From: CADEFQ01 sp035433705
GTDB taxonomy: Bacteria; Pseudomonadota; Gammaproteobacteria; Steroidobacterales; Steroidobacteraceae
DNA length: 64,000 bases
NCBI GenBank assembly: GCA_035433705.1
Contig: DAORVK010000011.1
Coordinates: forward strand, 1 to 64,000
Direction: 5' to 3'
The notes under the pieces were generated by a model. That model ran no database searches, was not told the DNA's origin, and saw nothing but the letters and a program-made list of their open reading frames with translations. Positions 33,641 through 42,846 of the stretch are shown piece after piece. Position numbers and translations under genes: made by a program. Every line of letters begins with the position of its first letter. Position 1 is the first letter of the stretch.

Positions 33641-34324
33641 TCAGCGCGTCGTCCGCAGGTGCTCGACAAGCCGCGGTGCGTACGCCTCCGCCACGTCGCC
33701 CACGCTGTCCGGCCCACCGAGATCGGCGAGCCGCGTCATCTCGAGTCCCTGATAACCGCAAGGATTGATGCGCTTGAAGGGCGCGAGATCGAGGCTCACG
33801 TTGAGCGCAAGTCCGTGGTAGCTCGCGCCGCGGCGCACGCGGATGCCGATGCTCGCGAGCTTGGCGCCTTGCACGTACACACCCGGCGCGCGCGGCCTGG
33901 TCCCGGCGTGGATGCCGAAGGTGCCCGCATAGGCGATCACGGATTGCTCGAGCGCGCCGACAAGATCGCGGATGCCGAGACTCGCGCGCCGCAGGTCGAT
34001 GAGCGGATACACGACGAGCTGGCCGGGGCCGTGATAGGTCACCTGGCCGCCGCGATCGATCTGCACGACCGGTATATCGCCGGGCGCGAGCAGATGTGCG
34101 CGATCGGCGTTCATGCCGAGGGTGAAGACGGGCGGATGCTCGAGCAGCCACACTTCATCTGGCGTGTCGGGTCCGCGTTCATCGGTGAAGCGCTGCATGG
34201 CGCGCCACGTCGGTTCGTAATCGACGCGCCCGAGCCACTTGACGAGGGGCGTATCGGCCTCGTCTGTCGAGCGCCCCAACTCAGCTGCGGCCGGCAGCGG
34301 CAGCATGATCCGGCAATCCGACAT
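33641..34324 (-). CDS. lipB: Octanoyl-ACP:protein octanoyltransferase
   Basis: 227 residues. The active-site Cys lies in RINPCGYQGLEMT near 190 and the Lys in GAKLASIGIRVRRG near 157; DRGGQVTYHGPGQLVVYP near 90 is the substrate pocket. The usual LipB start corresponds to about residue 29 (VKWLGRVDYEP), so the first 28 residues are an extension that lies in the 3' end of lipA. An ATG at 34306 would shorten it. It starts lipoyl assembly for LipA. Confidence 0.95.
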   Translation of the reverse strand: MSDCRIMLPLPAAAELGRSTDEADTPLVKWLGRVDYEPTWRAMQRFTDERGPDTPDEVWLLEHPPVFTLGMNADRAHLLAPGDIPVVQIDRGGQVTYHGPGQLVVYPLIDLRRASLGIRDLVGALEQSVIAYAGTFGIHAGTRPRAPGVYVQGAKLASIGIRVRRGASYHGLALNVSLDLAPFKRINPCGYQGLEMTRLADLGGPDSVGDVAEAYAPRLVEHLRTTR

Positions 34325-35318
34325 TGTTGCCGTCGAGGGCCTGCTCGGCCCGATAGCTCGAGCGCACGAGCGGTCCGGAGACGCACTCGCGAAAACCGCG
34401 CGCGAGGCCCCACTGGCGATAACGCGCGAATTCCTCGGGTGTCACGTAGCGCTCGACCGGCAGGTGATTCACGGTGGGGCGCAGATACTGCCCGAGCGTG
34501 AGGATGTCGACGTCGCTCGCGCGCAGGTCGTCCATCGTCGCGGCGATCTCGTCGTCCGTCTCGCCGAGGCCGAGCATCAGGCTCGTCTTCGTCAGAACCC
34601 CGGGGCGATGGCGCTTCGCGTGCGCGAGCACCGCGAGCGTCTGGTCGTAGCCGGCGCGCGGGTCGCGCACCGGGTGCGTGAGACGGCGCACGGTCTCGAC
34701 GTTCTGGGCAAACACTTCGAGACCGGAATCGACCACCGTCTCGACATCGCGCAGCACGCCGTTGAAATCAGGCGTGAGCGCCTCCACCGCCGTGTGCGGG
34801 CTTGCCGCCTTGATTGAACGGATGCACGCAGCGTAATGCGCGGCGCCTCCATCCGGCAGGTCGTCGCGATCGACGGAGGTGAGTACCACATAGCGGAGCT
34901 TCATCAGCGCGACGGTGCGCGCTGCGTGCTGCGGCTCTTCGTGATCGAGCCAGCCGCGCGGATTGCCGGTGTCGACCGAGCAGAAGCGGCACGCGCGCGT
35001 GCAGACCTTGCCCATCAGCATGATGGTGGCGGTACCCGCGTTCCAGCATTCACCGATGTTGGGGCACTTGGCCTCCTCACAGACCGTCGCGAGCGAATGC
35101 TCGTGCACCGTCCGGCGCACCCGCTCGTAGCCTGCGCCGGCCGCGAGCGGCGCCTTGAGCCAGCGCGGCTTGCCGAGCAGTCCGCGACGGTCAGCCTCGC
35201 CCTTGGGCTTGATGCCATCCTTGATGGCCGTAAAGCCCTGAGGAGTCACGTATTTTTCCCCGCTGCGGGCGACCGGAGCGGACTCCGCAACGACGGGAAT
35301 GCCTTTGAGCTCGGACAT
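34281..35318 (-). CDS. lipA: Lipoyl synthase
   Basis: 345 residues, radical-SAM enzyme. The auxiliary cluster motif CEEAKCPNIGEC lies near 80-91 and the radical-SAM CTRACRFC near 106-113, and a conserved RSSYRAEQ lies near the C-terminus. It inserts two sulfurs into octanoyl-protein made by LipB. The last 44 bases overlap the annotated lipB start, so the two are coupled. murU is five bases upstream. Confidence 0.97.
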   Translation of the reverse strand: MSELKGIPVVAESAPVARSGEKYVTPQGFTAIKDGIKPKGEADRRGLLGKPRWLKAPLAAGAGYERVRRTVHEHSLATVCEEAKCPNIGECWNAGTATIMLMGKVCTRACRFCSVDTGNPRGWLDHEEPQHAARTVALMKLRYVVLTSVDRDDLPDGGAAHYAACIRSIKAASPHTAVEALTPDFNGVLRDVETVVDSGLEVFAQNVETVRRLTHPVRDPRAGYDQTLAVLAHAKRHRPGVLTKTSLMLGLGETDDEIAATMDDLRASDVDILTLGQYLRPTVNHLPVERYVTPEEFARYRQWGLARGFRECVSGPLVRSSYRAEQALDGNNVGLPDHAAAAGRS

Positions 35319-35323
35319 ACGCC

Positions 35324-35998
35324 CTATTTTACCGGAACCGCCGCGTTGATCGCGGCGAGGCGCTCCGGCGTGCCGATGTCCTGCCACATCCCCCGGTAGA
35401 GCTGACCGGTGAGGCGCCGTGCCGCGATCGCGCGCTGGAGCAGCGGGAGCAGCGGAAAGCGCCCCGGTGTGCAGCCTGCGAAGAACCGCGGCCGGTACAC
35501 GCCGAGGCCCGAATACGTGTAACGCACCGCGCCCGGCGAGCTGTCCTCGCCAATGCACCCGCCTGCGAGTGTGAAATCCCCGTGCGCGTGCTGCGGCGGA
35601 TTCGGCACGAGTACGAGGTGCGCGTCTGCGCCCGCCTCGATCCCGACTCGCGTGAAATCGAAGTCGGTCCACACATCGCCGTTCACGACGAGAAATGGCG
35701 CATCGCCAAGGAGTGCCAGCGCGCGGAAGATGCCGCCGCCCGTTTCACAAGCGACCTCGCCCTCGTCGCTGTAGACGATGCGCACCCCCCAGCGTTCACC
35801 CTCGCCGAGCGCGTCGCGGATCTTCGCACCGAGCCACGCGAGATTGATCACGACCTCGCGTACACCGGCGCGCACGAGCCCCTCGAGGTGATGCACGATC
35901 AGCGGCTTGCCGCGCACGACGAGCAGCGGCTTCGGCAGTGCATCGGTGAGCGGCCGCATGCGCTCGCCGCGGCCGGCCGCGAGAATCATGGCCTTCAT
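35324..35998 (-). CDS. murU: N-acetylmuramate alpha-1-phosphate uridylyltransferase
   Basis: 224 residues, nucleotidyltransferase fold. MILAAGRGERMRPLTDALPK at the start is the NTP-binding signature and VNGDVWTDFDF near 106 holds the metal-binding Asp. With AmgK it forms the recycling route from MurNAc to UDP-MurNAc that bypasses fosfomycin-sensitive MurA. The start overlaps the amgK stop (ATGA), as in Pseudomonas. Confidence 0.94.
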   Translation of the reverse strand: MKAMILAAGRGERMRPLTDALPKPLLVVRGKPLIVHHLEGLVRAGVREVVINLAWLGAKIRDALGEGERWGVRIVYSDEGEVACETGGGIFRALALLGDAPFLVVNGDVWTDFDFTRVGIEAGADAHLVLVPNPPQHAHGDFTLAGGCIGEDSSPGAVRYTYSGLGVYRPRFFAGCTPGRFPLLPLLQRAIAARRLTGQLYRGMWQDIGTPERLAAINAAVPVK

Positions 35999-37026
35999 CG
36001 CAGCGCGAGTTCCCGTGCGTTCGCCGCGGGCAGCGCCGGCACGACACGCGCTTCGATCCAGTGCGCGAACGCCTGCAACTCGCTGTAGCGTGCACAGGCG
36101 TCGCGGACGTAGTCGAGCGTCAGCGCGAGATCGGCGAGGTAGCCGCGCTTGCCGTCCCGGTACCAGAGTCGCGAAAAGATGCCGAGCACCTTGAGATGGC
36201 GCTGCACCCCCGCGAGATCGAACCAGCGAACGAACTCGCGCTCGCTCGCGCCGGCCGCGAGACCCTCGCGCGCGACGCGCCGGCGATACTCGCGCAACCA
36301 GGCCAGCACGCGCGCGCGCGGCCACGAAACGTAGCAATCCTTCAGCAGGGAGACGAGGTCGTAACCGATCGGACCTTCGAGCGCGTCCTGGAAATCGATG
36401 ATGCCGGGGTTGCCCTCCTCGACGATCATCAGGTTGCGCGAATGGTAGTCGCGGTGCACGAACACGCGCGGCTGCGCCAGCGCCTCCTTCACCAGGAAAT
36501 CAAAGGTGCGCACGATGAGGGCCAGTTCCCCATCATCGAGGGCGAGGCGCAGATGGCGCGCGCAGAACCACTCGGGCATCAGGTCGAGTTCGCGCTGCAA
36601 GGCGGGCTCGTCGTAAGGCGGCAACTCGCGCGCCGCTTCGCGCCCGCGAACCTGGATCGCGGCGAGCGCCGTGAGCGCGTCTGCATAGAGACGATCGACT
36701 TCCTCCCCGCGGGAGAGGCGTGCGAGATAGGCAGTACTGCCGAGATCCTCGAGCAGCACGAACCCCCGTTCGATGTCGCTGGCGTGCACGCGCGGTACGT
36801 GCACCCCCGTATCCTCGAGCAGGCGCGATACCTTGAGGTAAGGCCGCACGTCCTCGTGCTCGGGCGGCGCGTCCATCACGATCCAGGTCGCATCGCCTTC
36901 CTGCGCGCGAAAATAGCGGCGAAAGCTCGCATCGCCCGCTGCGAGGGTCAGGCGCCCGATCGATCGGCCCAGGCCCGCAGTCAACCATTCGCGCAGTAGC
37001 GCTTCGCGCGCGTCGTTTTCGCTCAT
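35995..37026 (-). CDS. amgK: Anomeric MurNAc/GlcNAc kinase
   Basis: 343 residues, aminoglycoside-phosphotransferase-like kinase. The catalytic loop HRDYHSRNL near 212-220 and the metal motif IIDFQDA near 230 are intact. It phosphorylates MurNAc at C1 in the cytoplasm for MurU. It is the first gene of amgK-murU-lipA-lipB and is divergent from lptD, with only 12 bases between starts. Confidence 0.94.
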   Translation of the reverse strand: MSENDAREALLREWLTAGLGRSIGRLTLAAGDASFRRYFRAQEGDATWIVMDAPPEHEDVRPYLKVSRLLEDTGVHVPRVHASDIERGFVLLEDLGSTAYLARLSRGEEVDRLYADALTALAAIQVRGREAARELPPYDEPALQRELDLMPEWFCARHLRLALDDGELALIVRTFDFLVKEALAQPRVFVHRDYHSRNLMIVEEGNPGIIDFQDALEGPIGYDLVSLLKDCYVSWPRARVLAWLREYRRRVAREGLAAGASEREFVRWFDLAGVQRHLKVLGIFSRLWYRDGKRGYLADLALTLDYVRDACARYSELQAFAHWIEARVVPALPAANARELALR

Positions 37027-37032
37027 CGGCTC

Positions 37033-37040
37033 ATTATAAT
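37033..37040. promoter_or_regulatory. Palindromic -10-like ATTATAAT between amgK and lptD
   Basis: ATTATAAT reads the same on both strands and offers a TATAAT to amgK (minus) and to lptD (plus). If used, the transcripts would begin at or inside the start codons, so lptD would start at an internal ATG (37051 or 37075) and amgK would be almost leaderless. No clear -35 is seen. Confidence 0.35.
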
Positions 37041-39288
37041 GGCGCCGCACATGCTTCCCCCCTGCTCCGACCGGATGATCGTGCTCGCGCTCGGCGCGCT
37101 GCTGCTGCCGGCGGTGTTGCGCGCGGCCGACCCCGAGCCGCCCCTGTGCTTCGGGGCGCTCGAGGAAAGCGGCCGACTGTCGCAGTCTGCCATCCCGATA
37201 CAGAGCTCCGCCGAGCTCTCGCGGGCGCCCATCGACGTCTCGAGTGATGAGGCTGCCCTCGGCGTCAACGGCGATGCTGTGCTCACCGGCAACGTGCAGG
37301 TGAAGCAGGGAGATCGCGAGATCAAGGCCGACCGCGTGCAATACAACGCACAGGCGGGCAGGCTCGCCGTGGACGGCAACGTCGCGTACCGCGACCCCCT
37401 GCTCACCGTGCACGGAAGTTCGGGTCGCTATTCGGCGACCGGCGGCGCACAGTTCGAGGGAGCGCAGTTCGAAGTGCCCTCACGCCCCGCGCGCGGCACC
37501 GCGAAATCGATGTCACTCGATACAGAAGGCAATGCGCGGCTCGAAGACGTGACCTTCACCACCTGCCCGCTGACCGATCGGGCGTGGCAGCTGCGGGCCG
37601 ACCGCATCGACCTCGATACCACACGCAGGAACGGGGTCGGCCGTGGCACGAGAGTCGAATTCAAGGGCCTGCCGATCTTCTACTCGCCGTGGATTTCGTT
37701 TCCGCTTGGTACTGAGCGCAAGAGCGGCTTTCTCTTTCCGGGCGCAGGCTATTCGACGCGCAGCGGCGCACAGCTTTCGGTGCCGTATTACTGGAACATC
37801 GCGCCAAACTACGACCTGACTTTCGAGCCGGTGCTCTTCGCGCGGCGCGGCGTCGACCTCGCGGGCAACTTCCGCTGGCTCACGCGCGGGAGTCTCGGCA
37901 AGCTCGACGTCGCGTACCTGCCGAACGACCGCCTCTTCGACGAGGACCGCAGCTTCGTGCACCTCGGCAATCGCACCGAACTGCCCGCCGGCTGGCGTTT
38001 CTCGATCGATGCCGCCAACGTGAGCGACACGCAATACTTCGAGGATTTCGGCCAGGGCCCGGAAGGCACCAGCGTCGCATTCGTCGGCCGCACGGCCGAG
38101 CTGGCTTATCGCGACGCGCACTGGCGACTGCGCGGTGCGTTCCAGGACTTCCAGACGATCGACGTCGACGTGGCCGACATCGACCGACCCTACTCGATGC
38201 TGCCCCAGCTCTATGCCAGCGCCGATTTCAGCGTCGGACGAGCCCTGCAATTGCATTATGGTTTCGACGCCGAGGTGGTCAACTTCGACCGCAACGTCGG
38301 CGTCACCGGCTGGCGCTATGACACCGCACCGCACGTTGGCCTTGACTGGCAGGGCGCGGGATATTTCATCCGGCCCGGCATCAGCTGGCGCGCGACCGGG
38401 TATTCCCTCGAGGAGACGGCGCCCGGCACGGATACGGCGCCGCATCGCAGCCTGCCGACGGCAAGCCTCGACGCGGGGCTCGTTTTCGAGGGTGCGGCGG
38501 GCTCGCGCGGGCAGCGGCGCCTCACGCTCGAGCCGCGCGTGCTCTACGTCTACACGCCCTACCGCAATCAGGACAACCTGCCGGTTTTTGACACGGCGGT
38601 GCCCGACCTCAATCTCGTGCAGCTCTTTCGTACCAATCGCTACGTCGGTGGCGATCGCGTAGGCGATGCGAACCAGGCGAGTGTGGGCGTGACGAGCCGC
38701 ATCTTCGATGCGGACAGCGGGCGCCAGCTCCTCGCCGCCACGATCGGCCAGACGGTGTACTTCGACACCCCGCGAGTCGCGCTGCCGGGCGAGACGACAA
38801 ACGATCGCGATACGTCGGACCTCATCGCCCAGGTGGCGCTCACCGCGCTGCATGACTGGACTGCCAACCTCGGTGTGCAGTGGAATCCTGCAGAGGCCGA
38901 GCGCGAACGCATGCAGGTGCAGCTGCAGTATCGCCCCGCAGCGACGAGCGTCGTGAATGTCGGCTACCGCTACCAGCGCGAGCGCATCGACCAGGCCGAA
39001 ACCTCATTCGCGTGGCCGGTGGCGAAGCGCTGGAGCTTCTTCGGACGCTATGTCTATTCGCTGCATGACGATGAGTCGCTCGACCAGTTCGCGGGCTTCG
39101 AGTACCGCTCCTGCTGCTGGCGATTCAGGGCGGTAGGCAGGCGTTTCGTGAGCAGCCGCACCGGCGAGCGTGACACAGGCATCTACCTGCAACTGGAACT
39201 CAGCGGTCTCGCGAGTGTCGGATCATCTGCCCTGGCTTTCCTCGAGGACGCAATTCGGGGATACTCTCCGGCCAGCCCAAGCCTTTGA
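37039..39288 (+). CDS. lptD: LPS-assembly protein LptD
   Basis: 749 residues; in-frame ATGs at 37051 and 37075 are alternative starts. After the signal peptide come an OstA/LptA-like periplasmic jellyroll domain (about 60-190: LGVNGDAVLTGNVQVKQGD) and a large beta-barrel (about 210-749). The disulfide cysteines are present: Cys37, one in TTCPLTDR near 175 and the adjacent pair in EYRSCCWRF near 697. It inserts lipopolysaccharide in the outer leaflet with LptE. It heads lptD-surA-pdxA-rsmA; SurA is needed for LptD assembly. Confidence 0.97.
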   Translation: MAPHMLPPCSDRMIVLALGALLLPAVLRAADPEPPLCFGALEESGRLSQSAIPIQSSAELSRAPIDVSSDEAALGVNGDAVLTGNVQVKQGDREIKADRVQYNAQAGRLAVDGNVAYRDPLLTVHGSSGRYSATGGAQFEGAQFEVPSRPARGTAKSMSLDTEGNARLEDVTFTTCPLTDRAWQLRADRIDLDTTRRNGVGRGTRVEFKGLPIFYSPWISFPLGTERKSGFLFPGAGYSTRSGAQLSVPYYWNIAPNYDLTFEPVLFARRGVDLAGNFRWLTRGSLGKLDVAYLPNDRLFDEDRSFVHLGNRTELPAGWRFSIDAANVSDTQYFEDFGQGPEGTSVAFVGRTAELAYRDAHWRLRGAFQDFQTIDVDVADIDRPYSMLPQLYASADFSVGRALQLHYGFDAEVVNFDRNVGVTGWRYDTAPHVGLDWQGAGYFIRPGISWRATGYSLEETAPGTDTAPHRSLPTASLDAGLVFEGAAGSRGQRRLTLEPRVLYVYTPYRNQDNLPVFDTAVPDLNLVQLFRTNRYVGGDRVGDANQASVGVTSRIFDADSGRQLLAATIGQTVYFDTPRVALPGETTNDRDTSDLIAQVALTALHDWTANLGVQWNPAEAERERMQVQLQYRPAATSVVNVGYRYQRERIDQAETSFAWPVAKRWSFFGRYVYSLHDDESLDQFAGFEYRSCCWRFRAVGRRFVSSRTGERDTGIYLQLELSGLASVGSSALAFLEDAIRGYSPASPSL

Positions 39289-39305
39289 AGCACCACGGAA
39301 AATCC

Positions 39306-40607
39306 ATGCCCAGACCGATCCTCGCGGCGCTGCTCGCCTTGTGCGCTACCGGCGCTGCCCACGCGCAGACGCGCGAACTGTCCGCAGGCGGCGAACTTCT
39401 CGACCGCATCGCCGCGATCGTCAATGACGGCGTGGTACTGAAAAGCGAACTCGATGAGCAGATGCAGCTGATCAGCTCGCGCTTGCGCCAGCAGGGTCTT
39501 GAGCTGCCGCCGGAGAACGTGCTGCGCCAGCAGGTGCTCGAGCGGCTCGTCACGCAGGAAGTGCAGATGCAGCGCGCGAGTCGCGCGGGGCTCAAGGTCA
39601 CCGACGAAATGGTGAACGGCGCGCTGCAGGACGTCGCGCGGCGCAACGGCATTCCGCTCTCGCAGCTGCCGCAGGCGCTCGCGAGCCAGGGCATCGACTA
39701 CGCGAATTACCGTGACAACCTGCGCAAGGAAATCACGCTCAGCATGCTGCGCCAGCGCGACGTCGTGTCACGCATCAACATTTCACCGCGCGAACTCGAC
39801 CAGTACCTCGAGCGCCAGAAAAACGCACCGTCCGAATCGAGCTCATACAATATTTCACACATCCTGATTGCCGTGCCACAGGCGGCGACTCCCGAGCAGC
39901 TCGCCGCCGCGGAGGATCGCGCCGAAGACGTGCACAAGCGCGCCGTCGCGGGCGAGGATTTCGCGAAGCTTGCAGTCGCTTACTCGAACAGCCAGACCGC
40001 GCTCGAAGGCGGCACGCTCGGCTGGCGCAAGGGTACCGAACTGCCGACCGTGCTGGCAGACGCGGTCGTCAAACTCAAGGCCGGCGAAGTGAGCGACATC
40101 ATCCGCACGCCGAGCGGCTATCACCTCGTGCGCGTGAACGAAATCAGGAGCGACGACGGGCCCTCGATGGTGCAGCAAGTGCACGCGCGACACATCCTCA
40201 TCAAGACCAACGAGCTGCAGGACGACGCAACAGTCGAGCAGCGGCTCACCGCCGTGCGCGATCGCATTCTCAAGGGCGAGGACTTCGCCGGCCTCGCGTC
40301 GACCCTGTCCGAGGATCCGGGCTCGGCCGCGGAAGGCGGCGACCTCGGCTGGACCAACCCCGGCACCTTCGTGCCGGAGTTCGAGGCGCAGCTCGCCTCG
40401 CTCAAGGAGGACGAGATCAGCCCGCCGTTCCACACACAGTTCGGCTGGCACATCGTGCAGCTGCTCGGCCGCCGCGAGATCGACAACAGCGCGGAGATGA
40501 AACGCCAGCGCGCCTATGCAGCGCTGCGCGAAAGCAAGGCCGAAGAGGAGACCGAACTGTGGCTGCGCCGCCTGCGCGACGAAGCCTTCGTCGAATTCAA
40601 GATGTAG
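39306..40607 (+). CDS. surA: Periplasmic chaperone / PPIase SurA
   Basis: 433 residues from ATG 39306 (GGAAA seven bases upstream); a TTG at 39285 overlapping lptD would add seven residues. Signal peptide to about 21, N-terminal chaperone domain, then two parvulin domains (about 175-275 and 285-385: HILIAVPQAATPEQL, ARHILIKTNEL). It escorts outer-membrane barrels such as LptD to the BAM complex. Confidence 0.97.
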   Translation: MPRPILAALLALCATGAAHAQTRELSAGGELLDRIAAIVNDGVVLKSELDEQMQLISSRLRQQGLELPPENVLRQQVLERLVTQEVQMQRASRAGLKVTDEMVNGALQDVARRNGIPLSQLPQALASQGIDYANYRDNLRKEITLSMLRQRDVVSRINISPRELDQYLERQKNAPSESSSYNISHILIAVPQAATPEQLAAAEDRAEDVHKRAVAGEDFAKLAVAYSNSQTALEGGTLGWRKGTELPTVLADAVVKLKAGEVSDIIRTPSGYHLVRVNEIRSDDGPSMVQQVHARHILIKTNELQDDATVEQRLTAVRDRILKGEDFAGLASTLSEDPGSAAEGGDLGWTNPGTFVPEFEAQLASLKEDEISPPFHTQFGWHIVQLLGRREIDNSAEMKRQRAYAALRESKAEEETELWLRRLRDEAFVEFKM

Positions 40608-40611
40608 CAGC

Positions 40612-41598
40612 GTGACGCGCCTGCCTCGCATCGCACTCACCTCGGGTGAGCCCGCAGGCATCGGCCCGGAGCTGTGCGCCGCAGTGGCGCGCGCCGCATG
40701 GCCCTGCGAACTCGTCTGTTTCGGTGATCGTGCGCTGCTCGCGGAGCGGGCCGCCGTCGCTGGCGACGCGCTTGCCCTGCGTGATTACCAGCGCGCAGAG
40801 GTCCGCGCGCACGTGCCCGGCGAGTTGTGCGTGGCACATACTGCGATTACCGTACCGGTCCGCCCTGGTCATCCCGACCCGCGCAACGCGTCGTACGTGC
40901 TTGCGCTGCTCGATGCCGCCATGAGTGGCGCCGTTACCCACGAGTTCGACGCGATCGTCACGGCGCCTGTGCAGAAAAGCGCCATCAGCGACGCGGGCAT
41001 CACGTTCACCGGGCACACGGAGTATCTCGCCGCTCATTGCGGTGTCGCGCGACCGGTGATGCTGCTTGTCGCGGGCGGGCTGCGCGTCGCACTCGCCACC
41101 ACGCACCTGCCACTGCGCGCCGTAAGCGCGACGATCACCAGTGCGCTCCTGCGCGAAGTGCTCGACGTACTCGCGACCGATCTCGCGCGGCTCTTCGGCC
41201 TTGCCCGCCCGCGCATCCTCGTCTGCGGCGTCAATCCGCACGCCGGCGAATCCGGCCACCTCGGCCGCGAGGAAATAGAGGTGATCGCGCCGGCGCTCGA
41301 AGATGCGCGCGCGCGCGGTCTCGACGTCACGGGCCCCGTGCCTGCGGACACCGCGTTCGTGCCCGCGCAGCTCGCCGGCTTCGACGTCGTACTCGCCATG
41401 TATCATGATCAGGGTTTGCCCGTACTGAAGCACGCGGGCTTTGGCCGCGCGGTCAATGTGACTCTCGGCTTGCCATTCATCCGTACCTCGGTCGATCACG
41501 GCACGGCGCTCGATCTCGCGGGTAGCGGCCGTGCCGACGCGGGCAGCCTCGAAGCCGCGCTCGCACTCGCCATCGAAATGGCCAGTCGGCGCCACTGA
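40612..41598 (+). CDS. pdxA: 4-hydroxythreonine-4-phosphate dehydrogenase
   Basis: 328 residues from a GTG four bases after surA. TSGEPAGIGPEL at the start and the metal-binding histidines in TGHTEYLA (about 137), NPHAGE (about 207) and YHDQGLP (about 264) are all present. It catalyses a step of DXP-dependent pyridoxal phosphate synthesis. The surA-pdxA-rsmA order is conserved. Confidence 0.96.
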   Translation: MTRLPRIALTSGEPAGIGPELCAAVARAAWPCELVCFGDRALLAERAAVAGDALALRDYQRAEVRAHVPGELCVAHTAITVPVRPGHPDPRNASYVLALLDAAMSGAVTHEFDAIVTAPVQKSAISDAGITFTGHTEYLAAHCGVARPVMLLVAGGLRVALATTHLPLRAVSATITSALLREVLDVLATDLARLFGLARPRILVCGVNPHAGESGHLGREEIEVIAPALEDARARGLDVTGPVPADTAFVPAQLAGFDVVLAMYHDQGLPVLKHAGFGRAVNVTLGLPFIRTSVDHGTALDLAGSGRADAGSLEAALALAIEMASRRH

Positions 41599-41607
41599 AG
41601 GCACGTC

Positions 41608-42387
41608 ATGGCGGCACCCGCGCGCAGGCGCTTCGGTCAACATTTCCTGCACGATCCCGCGGTCGCCGCCCGCATCCTGCAGGCGATCGCGCCCCGGCCA
41701 GGCGAAGCGATCGTCGAAATCGGCCCGGGGCGCGGCGTACTCACCCGCTCCCTGCTCGCTGCCGCCGGCCACCTCGATGCCGTGGAGATCGATCGCGACC
41801 TTGCCGCGCAGCTCGCGAAGGATTTTCCGCCAGGGTCCGGGCTCGACCTGCATGTCGGGGACGCGCTGACCTTCGATTTTGCCGCGCTCGCAGCCCTGCG
41901 CGGCGCCCGGCTGCGCATCGTCGGCAACCTCCCCTACAACATCTCGACGCCGCTCCTTTTTCACCTGCTCGAGACGCCCGCGGCGCACCTCGATCTGCAC
42001 GTGATGCTGCAGCGGGAAGTGATCGAGCGCATGGCCGCCGCGCCCGGCAGCAAGGAGTACGGGCGGCTCACGGTGATGCTGGCGCCCTGGACACGGGTCG
42101 AGAAGCTCTTCGATGTGGGGCCCGGCGCCTTCCAGCCGCCACCGAAAGTGTGGTCGTCGGTCGCGCGCCTGACCCTGCGGGCGACGCCGGCGTTCGATGT
42201 ACCGGCCAATTTTGCGGGCCTCGTCGCGAGTGCCTTCTCCCAGCGCCGCAAGACGCTGCGCAATGCCCTGAAAACGCTGCTGTCTGCGGCCGAAATCCAG
42301 GCGGTGGGCGTCGATCCTGGCGCGCGTGCCGAGGTGATCCCGCCGGCAGGTTTCGCGGCGCTTGCACGCGCCGCCGCGCAGCGATAG
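41608..42387 (+). CDS. rsmA: 16S rRNA A1518/A1519 dimethyltransferase KsgA
   Basis: 259 residues. FGQHFLHD near 9-16, SAM motif EIGPGRGVLT near 37-46 and catalytic NLPYNIS near 109-115. It dimethylates two adenosines late in 30S assembly; loss gives kasugamycin resistance. The C-terminal helical domain is complete. Confidence 0.97.
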   Translation: MAAPARRRFGQHFLHDPAVAARILQAIAPRPGEAIVEIGPGRGVLTRSLLAAAGHLDAVEIDRDLAAQLAKDFPPGSGLDLHVGDALTFDFAALAALRGARLRIVGNLPYNISTPLLFHLLETPAAHLDLHVMLQREVIERMAAAPGSKEYGRLTVMLAPWTRVEKLFDVGPGAFQPPPKVWSSVARLTLRATPAFDVPANFAGLVASAFSQRRKTLRNALKTLLSAAEIQAVGVDPGARAEVIPPAGFAALARAAAQR

Positions 42388-42396
42388 CTTGGGCGC

Positions 42397-42846
42397 ATGC
42401 CAGGTTATCGCCGTATCCTCGTTCCAGTCGACCTGACCGACGACAGCGCACCGGTCGGTGAGCGCGCGCAAGGTGTCGCCGCGGCGTTCGGCGCCACGGT
42501 CGAGTTGCTGCACGTCGTCGAATTCGTGCCCGTCGAACCGATGGGCGAGACCCTGATGCCGGCGGTCGCAATCGAGGCAGAGCTCTTGCAGCGCGCGCGC
42601 CAGCGACTCACCGCGCTCAGGGACAAGCTCGGCTTCACCGGCGCCCCGGTGCACGTCGAAGCGGGCAATGTGAAGGCTGAGATCATTCGTGTGGCGCGTG
42701 ATCGCGACGTCGACCTGATCGTGATCGGCAGCCGCGAGCGCCACGGCTTCTCGATCCTCGTGAACCTCACCGAAGACACCGTGCTGCACGGCGCGCCCTG
42801 CGACGTTCTCGCGGTTCGTGTCGGCGGGCGCGCCTCCATACCATGA
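42397..42846 (+). CDS. Universal stress protein (UspA family)
   Basis: 149 residues, one Usp domain. RILVPVDLTDDS at the start and the ATP-loop-like VIGSRERHGFSILVNLTEDTVLHGAPCDVLAVR at 110-143. The usual loop is GxxGxxG-9x-G(S/T); here it is degenerate (SRERHGFSILVN), so nucleotide binding is uncertain. It lies between rsmA and apaG and overlaps apaG by four bases. Confidence 0.9.
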   Translation: MPGYRRILVPVDLTDDSAPVGERAQGVAAAFGATVELLHVVEFVPVEPMGETLMPAVAIEAELLQRARQRLTALRDKLGFTGAPVHVEAGNVKAEIIRVARDRDVDLIVIGSRERHGFSILVNLTEDTVLHGAPCDVLAVRVGGRASIP

